The notes beneath the pieces were generated by a model that saw nothing but the letters and a program-made list of their open reading frames with translations, had not been told where the DNA came from and ran no database searches. This document shows, piece after piece, positions 42,101 to 54,100 of a DNA stretch of 60,000 nt. A program made the translations under genes and the position numbers. Numbering within the stretch: position 1 is the stretch's first letter; every line of letters starts with the position of its first letter. This DNA is from Lineus longissimus (taxonomy: Eukaryota; Nemertea; Pilidiophora; Heteronemertea; Lineidae): positions 26,679,491 through 26,739,490 of the forward strand of contig NC_088310.1 of assembly GCF_910592395.1 (NCBI RefSeq). Direction: 5' to 3'.

Positions 42101-45100
42101 AGTGAAGGTTTCTGTCATAATAGAGATCTGTATAAATAACAATCAACAGGATGTGAAGTAATTATATTCACTAGAACTACCAGTATGTTTGAACAGGTTT
42201 TGAACTGTAATTGCCAAGGTTCAATTATCTCCATTAGCGACTTTGGTAACTTGGTCAAATGGTTGATCAACCACATGCTTTCACAGTTTGATGATGAAGC
42301 CAGTTGCTGTTTACCATGAGGCATTCACATTGACCTGCTTAAAACTTTCACAAGAAAGTTCTTCATTCTTCATTTTTCAACTACAGCACCCACATAAGCC
42401 TGATTTCACGCCAGATTTGATGGAAGATGCAGAATGTTTTAATGGACTCATTGCTTGAGGCTGATCAGCATCTATTGTTAATTGGATCAGAAATGCAACA
42501 ATTAGGCCTTTGGCATCATGACGGATGACATGGCTTGTAAAGAGCTTTTATGGAGGAAATCAGCTAAAAGGTCTAGAACAGGATACTACCGGATACAGAA
42601 GCTTATGATAGCCTCCTACTGATTAACCATATATTGTAATCAAAGCTCTCTGAAATGCCATTTTAACAGCTTGTCACACAGCCTTTCCAACGTTTTACAA
42701 TCTGTAACCAAGCCTACCTTCTTTGAAGGAATGGATGAGATTTTAAATTGAAAGCACTGATTCTATAATTCTAATCAATTGCTTTCACTGCAAGATGTTG
42801 GAGATCCAAATATCCTCAGATTATTGATGGTAAAACTGTTGAGATAGAAATCTCAGATCATCTCATTAACTGAAGACTTTACAAAAACTTGGGTTCTTAT
42901 CAGCAATCAATGCATCACGAGAATTGAACACGATCAAGTTTTTTTCAAATTAAGCTCAGCTAAACTTTTGTGCTGAAAGAGGAAGAACTACCTAATTGAA
43001 ATTGCTGCAGCAATTGAAAGAAGCCCAATCTCGCACTGAAACTGGGCTTCTACATTTTTTTCTGCAACTTGAATAAAACCCCAAAACATGGAAAAAATTT
43101 CTCAGTATTTTGAACGTGACCTGAATGTGAGCAATGAGGGTAGTTCTTGAAAATCCAAATTGCCTATCACGTTTTGTTGCTGGCAGGTCTCGACCCAAAT
43201 GGTCGATAAATCCATACATGCACTGGGAAAAGATTGTCTGTTTACAATGTTTTCAATAAGTAAGGTATTCAGCAAGACAAAACCATAATCAGTCAATTTG
43301 TTTACTTTTTTCACTTCAACAACCCACGCACCATGAATTGCTTTCATGCACAATCCAATTTTGCCAGCAGGGCATCGGATTTCATTTCATATTGATAGCC
43401 TTAGAAAAAGAGCTTGTTATTATCAACAAAATATTAAAATCCTACTACTTCAAGCATCATATTTCCCACTGATTGCCCGAGATACTGCAGAAAACTATCA
43501 ATATTGATTAAACATAATGCCAATAAGCAACTAGGAAACCATACAACATTGCGTTGGGCGGGAAATCTTGATTGATTTTCAAAGCCAAACCATGGAACGC
43601 CCTGGATACCATTTCATAACGGTGGTATATTGATTGCTGCAAGATGGATTACTTCTAACCACAGTAACGTGGGAGGATCGAGAAGAAAAGAGTAAATGGA
43701 ACAGACTTTAATTCACTATATTTTCACACCGATCGCCATTGCAAACTTGCTTCACCTCAACATAGAAATAGCTGTGGTCAGCTCCACATGGTGCTGGTGG
43801 TGTCAAATATGAAATCGACAATGATCTCAAACACTTGTACAAGTATATATTTGCCTCACACTAGAAAATGCATCACTGCCGCTAATCCCAGACAGAGGCT
43901 GCAATATATTCAACCTTGAACATCAGAATCAGGGAAGAGAGATTCAGAACTTATTCTGACAAGCCATCACCATCACACCGATGACGAGGTGATGAAATAA
44001 GGCAGCAACATATATCACTACTTCAATATTGATGCATCAGCAAGTCCCATCGGCTCGCCCGGCTACACAATTCAGCTAATGGAGACCTCATTCGGTGCAA
44101 GATAGGATGAGGCACAATTGGTAATCAAAGATACTGGTAATGATACGAGACAGATGGATTCCTTGCTAGCATGACAACTTCTCCTTAAGGTGCTCATCCT
44201 ACCATAATTGACACCCCAGGAGATTACTCAACATCATGATTGATGAACAAGGGCCAACTCTTGCTTCACATAAACTTGGCAGGTTGTTTCGGGAGACAGA
44301 CATAACTCATTTGATTCTTAATTTTCGATTAAAATTCTGCCAGTATTGTTTTTTTTAATAAACTAACATGCCATGCGCGCCCGTAGCTAACAGATATAAC
44401 TCCTGAAGGGACAATAGGTCAAGGTTATGTTAAATTCTCAAACAGAAAATCCTCCAAGTACTATTTGAGAATATGTCATGTATTACTATAAAGGCAAATA
44501 TGGTAATTTTCATTCCTATTAGGTTGCAACTTGAATAATCATGCTGCACTTCACTATTGTCATCTGAGCAAATATTATTTGAAGATCTGCCAACAATAGG
44601 CATCTGAAAAGCTGTGAAATATGACAATGAGGTGAAAGGAATGTGCTCTGTTCAATAATGGCGTAGGCCTAGATCTGATGATGCACCCGGGCTATTTTAG
44701 TGGGGAGACAATGCCCAGATTATATCTATAGGATCTGAGCAAACCTACTGAATAAAATTGCACATAACATGTTGAGCATCAACGTGTAAAGAACTGATAG
44801 GAAACAATGCCAAACAAAACAGTTTTATGAAAGTGTACATGAAAGTTTTAGAGCAAATAAAAACTTGCTTTGCCATCCCAAAGTACCAGTTAAACTTGTG
44901 AGAGCCTCGTTGCCAAGAGATTTAACAGACGCTTTGCAAATTTTGCAAAACCTTTATGGGTGCAAATCTCTGTAGTGTGCTATAAGGGACCCACATTGAG
45001 TTCATCCCAAACCCCTTGAAACTCAGTGTGAATATTCAGAAGAGCCAAGTCGATCTACTTCAAGTGGCAGGTGTTTTCAGCAAGAGAGATATATCTCACA

Positions 45101-48100
45101 GAAATCCGATTGTAGTCATGGCAAATACCTCACCATTAACACATCAAACGATACCATATAGCGGCTCTTATAGTTATTTCATTCAACAAAACGTGGCCCT
45201 CACCAACTCTGAATCTACAGACATGAAAGTCAGAGAGCAGTGAGAGTGTGATGTACAATGCCAGCCGAGCAAAAAGACTGCTGTCTTCACCCAAAGGCAA
45301 AATGAACCACAAAGCATATAAGTCCACAGAGAATAGAATATGTCTGTGCATGCTCAACTGATACTGCTTTAGTATTAACAAGCACAGAATGTGCAAATCC
45401 ATGCTGATATTCCCTGTTTTTCCCCTGGGGTATCACATCAGATATCTGAAGATTAAGACAGAAATAACAACGACCAGGTCACTAGGTGCTCTATTGGTTC
45501 ATGCCCATTTCGCCTTGTCTTTTTTCGCCTTTTCCCATTTTGCCTTTAAAAAATATACATTTTGCCTTCTCCTATTTCGCCTTTTCCAATTTTGCCTCTT
45601 CCCAATCGGCCTTATTCTATCTCGCCTTTGTCTTTTTTCGCCTTTTCATTTTTCGCCTTATGCTTTTTTGCCTCTGTTTTATCTTGCCTTATCACAAGTT
45701 GCCTTATCCATTCTTGCCTTCGTCTCAGTTTGCCATTGTCTTAATCTGCCTTCTCCTATTTCACCTTGTCCTAATTTACCTTTGTCCTAATTCGCCTTCA
45801 TCCTATCTCGCCTTTACCTGCCCCGCCTTTGTATTATTTCGCCTTCTTCCCATTTCGCCTTCTTCCTACTTTGCCTTTTTCTATTTTGCCTCTTCCCAAT
45901 CCGCCTTATTCTATCTTGCCTTTGTCTTTTTTCGCCTTTTCATTTTTCGCCTTATGCTATTTTGCCTCTGTTTTATCTTGCCTTATCACAAGTTGCCTTA
46001 TCCATTCTATAGTTATTCAATTCAATATCGTTAACTGTTTTATTAAATTTACATAGTTTGATATTGTATACTGTTTTAGTTTCATATTTTTATATTAAAG
46101 AGGAAATATATTCATCCATTATAAAACGTTAGTTTTATCCTTTTCTTGGATACCAAGTTAATAGGGCAATTAGTTATATGACTGGATAATGTCATAACTT
46201 CCAACAGTTTTAATGTTCTCTTTTGAGTTAATCTCATAAAAGCTCTGAATGTTGGAGATATGGTCCCAACTCCCCAGCTCCATCAGCTGCAAACCCCTCA
46301 CTAGCACGATATCAAGTATTCGTATCAGTAACTACTAGTACTTTACTACACTCCTGATGCAGTGGACTACCCTAGTGTCACTGAGACAAACCGTAATAAG
46401 TACCATGTTTCACTCCTCCACTTCAAAGTCTCCAACTCATTAAACCTTCTTTCTGACGACTTAGAGATATTCCCAGACCATTCAGCTAGTCTTTATTGGC
46501 ATCCACATCACCTACACCGGCAAGTACAGCAAACGAAATTGGCAACATGTGTAAGTAAAACAGTGACTTACATGTTTACATGAAAAATATCAAAATGTGA
46601 AAAGAAGATAATAGCTGCGCTTACACCACGAAATATTGGTGGACCAATTGCACGTACACCACCACAAATTGGTTCGGCAATCCATTGCCGATACAAATTG
46701 CCGAGCGAATTTGTCCCACCAAGCTTGATGGTCCAAATTCGCCCGGCTTGTTGAAAGCTCGGCTTTGTCGTGGTGTAAGCGCAAATGGATCGGCAATTAG
46801 CTAGTTAGATGGTTCGGCTCCAGGTGGCGTTTTCGAAATGGCGCTTTCTGCTTATTGTTTGCGCGCCATCTGTAGCCGGATTTTATAACTAGATGCAGCG
46901 CTGGTGTAAGCGCTTGGTGGATTTTCGATGGTGCGGCATTGGTTCCCGAACCAAGATTGGTGGTCCATTTTCAGGTGGTGTAAGTGCGGCTTATACTGTT
47001 TTTTAGAGAATGCTGGAACAACGGAAATGTAGAGGAATGTCTTACCTGACTTTGCCAAAGTCTTTTACTGTGTCTAAAATATCTTGTTCCAATACATTGT
47101 TTGCTAAGCCTCGCATGTGAACAACATTGGATGGTGGCGGCTTGTGTGGGTCATCAAATGTATCCTGGAATGAGAAAGGGTACAATGTGGTTAATAAAAT
47201 GAAATAGAGAAGTGACACCAAATGTCATCAAGGCCATTTGGCCGGGGAAAGACATAACAGAAGGTTCATATAATGGGAGTGAGACACAGCTCCCCATAGC
47301 TGTTTTCAAATTCGTGGCCTGTCAGTGCTTGTCATTCTTTATGATTCTACAGCACTCCAGCCATTTTCAAATGTGTCTCCCCGTCACCGACTTCATTCTT
47401 TGTGATTCTTCAGCAGTGAGAGACAGGATAGATGTGTACCTCAAACACACAGGACCAATGACGGGTATGATCCATTTGTATGCTTGACACAAACCCTCAT
47501 TCCTTTAGCCAAACAACTCCCACAACAGCAATACCTTTGCCCAATGAAATAAACCAAGTGACTCCGAACCCTAATTGACTGATTCTCTAGGGTTCACCTT
47601 CTAATACATTGCCTCAACAACGTGACCACGTTTGTTTTTAGACCTCATCGCTTTCACATCACCGATCCCGTATCAATTTAAGTGCCAAGATCCCCAGCTG
47701 TATTCCTAGATAATTGCTTCTACGATCAAGACAAGGGTTCAGGTATCTTTGGTTAAGTGATCTGGAGTTCTGCGCCTTTGCTGGTTTCCCTTGGTAGTTG
47801 CTGTTAATTAAGTGTTTTTATGTTTGACGCACAAACAGAATGCGATCAGCAACGTTCTCAAGAGCTGATGAAAAGAATCGCAGCACTTTCTCGGTATTGG
47901 TCTTTGACATTTAATGAAGGCACATTACTGTGACATATTCTACATCTCAAGAGGAAAAGTCATTTAAAGAAGCCATCTTCCTAGGAGTGAGCTATAAAAC
48001 GGTTGCTGGTTGCCATCAAGGTACTGATGGGCGGGGTTTGGAACGCCTTACTCATTATGAAGTCTGCCAGTTACGAGGCTGATCCAACTACATGGTACCA

Positions 48101-51100
48101 TCATTGTGGATGAAATCTTCAACTCATTTTCACGACTTGATGCATGATCAGCATCAAGACATTAACTTTTGGTGTATGTTATCTGCAGCTGGGGAAACTC
48201 TGGACTTCAACAAACTCATTTTTATCGTTTAACGACAGCACAAATTCTTGGGTTGGTGGATAGTCAAGAATCGGGCTGAATGCAGAATATTCACTTTTAA
48301 AAGTCTGCAGACGTCACCTGAATTGATATCTTTATAAACTACAGACAATGACTCATAATTCAGTGGCTTTTATTAACAGCAGGTGGCACTCGATAAAAAA
48401 GCATAAAAAAGTACTTATGCATATTTTCTCGGTATATAGATATGATGTATATGTCTAGACATTTCCCTTCCTGCCAAACAGCTGACAATGCAATATACAT
48501 GGGGCTGACATAAAGTATAGGCAAATTAAAGGCACCAGAGTTAATAGGCCTTTTTACACGGTGCTGGTTCAAGACAACCCTCCTGAACCGTCATGAGGCG
48601 TGTTCGGTTCAGGACGGTTCATTTCGCTTTTACACGGGGACGGTTCGACGATCTGGCCTCGATCCGGCTCCAGGCCGGTTCGTCACTAACATCGTCAATT
48701 GGTGGTGCTGATCAATCCTGCTGGCGGTGGAGCTACGAAAATATCACAACCTTCAACAAATAATACAAAATGGTTCACGATGGCGCCGGTGAGATGCAGA
48801 GTTTTTGCTTTGGTACACAGCATTTGTATGGAAAGAAAGCTCTTGCTCTCGATAAATTGAAGATTTCACAGCAGTTTCTTTCCGCGGAAAATTTCATGCC
48901 AGGAACATGGCAGCTATTCCCGCGAATGACGTCACGCGAGTACCGTGTGCAAACCGGCTCGGAGCCGGTTCGCTTTTACACGCATAAATAAACCCTCCTC
49001 CACCGGCCTACACCGGCCTGCACCGACCCGAGACCGGCGATCGGAACCCGCCTCGGACCAGGAGGGTTCAGGACGGTAGGTTCGCTTTTACACGAGGGAA
49101 AATGAACCGGCTGGTACCTGAACTAGTCTCGATCCGGCTTGAACCCGCACCGTGTAAAAACGTCAAATAGCCTGTTATGTACATTTACGGTATCCATTCA
49201 TAGATTCATAGCTGATACACTGAGAAGTATAAAACTGAATCTTTATTTTTTCATGAAAACTTTTTTTGCTTTTTTTTGTGGTTGCAATATATCTCTGCAG
49301 AAAAGATATTCATGCACCTTAACACGACATTATCATGAAGTCAAACATAAACCCAGTGAAATATCAGTCCTCGCTTGCTACAGATTATGCTTTACGAACT
49401 TCCTGACATGCCTTATGATTAAAATGCAACAGTTTTATTCTTTTGCCAGTGGATTACTGATGTGTCAATAGTCCCTAACCATCCATCATAGCTGTATCAT
49501 TAACTGTCTGATTCAGACTCGAAGGCCCCAGTATCCGACTGCTTTATTTCCAAACCAGTCCCATGGTACCTCACAGACACTGCTCCAAGTGTGTTAGTAT
49601 GCTTCCCTACGGAGACCATGCGGAAATAAGAGATAAAACTTCATTAGTTTGATTTAGTAATGCTGGGAGAAATCAACAGGTGGGATTTCATTAGCTTGAC
49701 ACATGATCGAATTAAACGACTTTTCAACTATTATCACGTTTGTTGCACAATCAAGACAAATGAAATGTGGTGTTCTTATTCATGAGTATGTGTAACCGGA
49801 TAAAAAAATCTGAAAATGTTGTTCTAACGTCTGCCAATCACCGTTGTTATTCAAAGTTCACACCATTCAAAGTCCTCTTGGCCTAATGGCACTGTACAGA
49901 GGAACGAATCGTATGATAAGCACCACCCGAATATGTTCAACCCTTACCTGCCTGGTGCAGTATATGAAATATCAACCAGAGCCAATTTTAAAATAATACT
50001 AAAGACCAGCAATTACGGGTCACTTCAATGGTCAGAAGATAAATATAGGTCACAACCATTGAGTGATATCCAAAATAATAGTCATATGATTCACATTTCA
50101 AGTGAATTCCCAATTAAAATCCTATTTGGTGTTAGTTCACATTACAGATTGGAATGTTCATGTTCTATTGGCTTCATCATAAAAGAGCAAGTGTGGCAGC
50201 CGAAACAAGGCCAATATCCACAGCTACTTCTTATCTTGTTAAATTCTCATACAATTCAGAATATGAACCATGAACAACACAAGACAATAGTAGGAGGAAT
50301 CGTCGGAGGATGTGAATGTTGACTGGACTTGCCATGCATCTTTGGACTTGATATACAAGCAATGTTCTGCCGCCATGAGGAGATGCTGGCAAACATTTCA
50401 GCCAGAATTTTATCTTCCTATACCATAAACTGATGGACTTTTCATGTAATAATTCTTGTAGTGGAGGGTTAAGGAGATGATTCCCGCCTCTTCAACTGTG
50501 AGAAATTCAATATTGGCAGAACGAATTGGTGTAATCGGCTGACATGATATTTCAATTTACTGTCAAAGCAATCCAAATGGCTAAGCCTTACTCCAGGCAG
50601 TTGGATGCAATTCAATAATGGTCGACCACAATCACGGGCAGACGTTCGCAATCCAAATAGATTCCGATTTTGATTTACATTGGAATCTGTACAAAAAGTG
50701 ATATTCCATCTTGCCATTGCTTGTGAGGCACATGTAACCTTGGGAATCAAACTTCCCCAAATTGGTATTGAAATTTGAAGAAAGGTGACGACAGCTAGGA
50801 CACAGGTATCAAATGCCTTCAAGTCTCAGACACATAATGGTTCCAATGAAGCCCGATGACAAAGTATGTCTTTTATCGCCAACATTCCAGAGCAGATATC
50901 TGGTGGTAAGCCTCGGTTAATTCCAAGGTCAAAAGAAAATCAGTTTTGCATACTTGCAACGTAGATGTCTTTTCTGAAATCACAAGAAAGGAGATGTTGC
51001 CTGACAGCAGTCCGATGGTCAACCTGAAAGCAGACGTCCCCAGACAAGCATAAACATCCATTCTTCTCTGACACATTGTTTCTGATCTTGCTGTACACGG

Positions 51101-54100
51101 TTCTCCAAAGCAGCTGCTTTTCACTTCAGAACAAGTACAAGCTGGTTATCACCAACAGGTTTCAATTCCAATTGTATTTGTTGGAAAATATAGAAGTTTC
51201 TGGAGAAGAATGAAGAGGAAACATGCCTGAAACAATGCTCAAAGCGATGATCTGCAAAGCAGAAACCAATTTCATATTGGTTTACCTCGAATATACTTGT
51301 TCAACTTGATAAACAAACAGGTTGGAATAAATGAAGTAACCCGAAGACCTGAATCAAAGCCCACCCAGAGATGCTTGATCCGCAAGAGGGAAATTGAAGC
51401 TCGGAACGCAGTTTGCTACAGGTACGTGCTACAAGAATCAGTGATCACAGCAACCGGTTACCAGTTAATACCCGGACGAGATATTGTTTCGTTTGGTACA
51501 CACAGCAGCATTCAAAATCGCAGGGTGCAAAAATTACTCATTTGCATGGCACCCATCACAAGTTATGCTAATATCCGCAGAGGATAGATTCGTTTACTAC
51601 GATCATCATGAAAATATAGGTAATCACAGGCAATTAATAGCTGTAAATAAGAAGAAAATTGCAAATTATAGGCCTAAGTATGTCATCATTTGTTCCTCGT
51701 TTATTCATTAGTGTCCTAATTCAGTGCACTAATTTCATTTGAGATAATGAGCAATGTGTGATTAAAGATGAAGTGGCAGTACACTGGGGGGCAATGTCGT
51801 TAGGCATTTTCAAGCATCAAAGAGTTCTCCTGAATGAAATCATTTTGCATGATTTGAAATTTATTTCATAATAAGTACTACGAAAATCACACATTCTAAC
51901 TACTTCATTAAATTGTTTGGAATGCACTTGAGCAAATCGTTTAATTTAAACTTTGCCACCTCATGCCATTCTATGATTTGTTGACATCAGCTTTCATCAA
52001 TTCAAATGTTGACAATAAAATATCGATGAGCGCAACGTGACAATGGCCAAGTGTTCCCAGTATCAAGTTTTAAACACTTTTATCGAAAGTCAACAGCTCG
52101 TATAAATATCACTTTTACGGTAGCAGACTGGAGTGCCATTGAGATGCACATGTTGAATTTACAAAAGAATATCACAGTATCGAGAACAAAATATGTCTTT
52201 TCACACGGCACGTGTTATTTCATAAGAGTACAAAAATGTATCATCCGTGGATATTGGTGTTATTGTATTCCATTGTTTAAAGTTAACCATTGTGTTTGTT
52301 CAATAACAAAGGAACGTCATCTGATATTCTTTTATCTCATAGATTTACTGCAGAGGAATGGCAGGAAGATGCAGCGCTTTCTCTCTTAATGACTTATACT
52401 GAGGGCAGGACAAAGATTTGGTGGATAGTGTTGAGGATATGGTACATCTGAAACACTCGACAGCATGAAATGTTTCAAGTTGTTCTGGAGATTGCCCTAA
52501 GCCTTACAACACAGGAGCGACCCCCACCCCAGAACATGTCCTATTTCAAATTACTTTCATCAGATGCAAACTTCTTGTGTCTGCCAAGACTGGGCCGAAT
52601 CAGACTAAACTTGAAAGATAGATTCTCTTGGTTAGCCGATTCTCTCCTACGATGTGGTCAAAACAAATGATGACAATCCAATGTTCTTATCTCCAAATCC
52701 AAGTCAGGCAACTTTTTCTTCTCCTAACCAACATTGCCACTGCTGACTAAAACGAAATGGCAGCATGATTGATCATTTTCCACCAGCAGAACAGGTGGGC
52801 AGAAGCATCACAGCAACAATGAGAAAACTCCTCCAGGCAATGCCAACAATCATTGAAGTGATCGCACAATATGATCCCTGAGAACGACATTGTAGAAGTT
52901 ATTGATTCCAAACAATTTGAACACGAGTGTGGGTTTGTGGCATGAATATCAAATGGTAAGTTCCAACTTATCAGCTCAGCATAAGAGGTGAATCTGGGAT
53001 GTATTTGGATGCATGTATGGTCATAAACCGTTGAGTTTTTGGTTATCGGATCACTCACAATTTTTAATGACTACAGACTAGGTTTTAGAATCAAACTGAA
53101 ATGTTCTGTCCACTCTCTGGCTGCATTCATTCACCTAAACATTGATTGAACATGTTAGAACAAGTGGTCCAATAAAATATTCGGACAATGCTTAATGGTC
53201 ATCACTGTAAAATGAAATCAATTTTATGGCCTGAAGTCTGCAGCTGTCCTACTCTAAATAGGTAATTTGAATCCATGCTCACATCTTAATACTACTGTTG
53301 AATATATGAACGAAGTTCAATGTGTTCAACGTGACAATCTGTTCACTTCACCAAATTCCCTAAATATTTGCTTGGTCCTTTCATATTTGTAGGGACTTTT
53401 TGAAACACAGAATAGTTTACATATCGATTGTCATAAGGCAAGAATATTTGTAGAGGACTAACTAACAAAATAACCAGAAGCACCTGGTTATTTTGTTAGT
53501 TGTTCACACTGCTCGTGCATGCATACTTGAAAACTGTCCTATTCCAAGAACATTTTGGAGTGTGATGAGCGCTTTTGAACATTGTATGCAGTGGGAAAGG
53601 CGCTATATAAAAGTTAATTTCATATCATATCATATCATGCTATTACGTGTGACGTTTTGAACAAGAGTAACTATAAAACCTTCCAATTTTCATTCTGCAT
53701 TTTATGTAAAGTGAAACAACTGAACAACCACATGGCATAAAGTTGGGTTCACAACCTGATTCATAGCACTCGACACGTTTCGATTCTAGATCCCAAACAC
53801 TTGCGACAAAACGTGCGAGAAACTCAGTCACAAACACTGATCAGGTGTAAAAAGCAGTTTTATTAGAATTACAGTGGAACCTCCCTTAGCGGACACCTCC
53901 CTAATAAGGACAACGTCTCCAGTAAGGACACTTGTTTTGGTCCCAAATTGATTATTTCCATTCAATTTGACCTCTCTAATCAGGACACCTCTCTATTAAG
54001 GACAGCACTTGTCAGTCCCATGGGTGTCCTTAATAGAGAGGTTCTTCTGTATTACATGCATGTTAATTCATTAATAATAATTCGTCAGACATGTCTGATA

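Larger units (their letters stand above)
32267..47045 (-). other. HNRNPL intron 2
   Basis: This is the largest visible intron (14.8 kb), with GTAAG and ACAG ends. It is unusually rich in repeats: diverged tandem duplications (32610-32880, 35891-36240, 37885-38350, 41720-42040), a 99-bp inverted repeat (40202-40424), a short-unit array flanked by direct repeats (40911-41121), a pyrimidine-rich minisatellite (45505-46008) and a TIR element (46613-46991). No additional exon was recognised. Confidence 0.75.

Noticed and set aside
43000-43051. miRNA precursor
   Set aside because: The stems are 8-9 bp, much shorter than the roughly 22-bp duplex a miRNA hairpin needs.
45486-46034. 182-codon open frame over the pyrimidine-rich minisatellite
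   Set aside because: It starts at GTG and encodes only repeat-derived Phe/Leu/Pro/Ser strings. It would mimic a membrane protein but follows the repeat exactly.
48770-48991. 73-codon frame in the GC-rich TIR element
   Set aside because: It has no resemblance to a transposase, and its sequence runs into the repeated terminus-like motif. Probably incidental.
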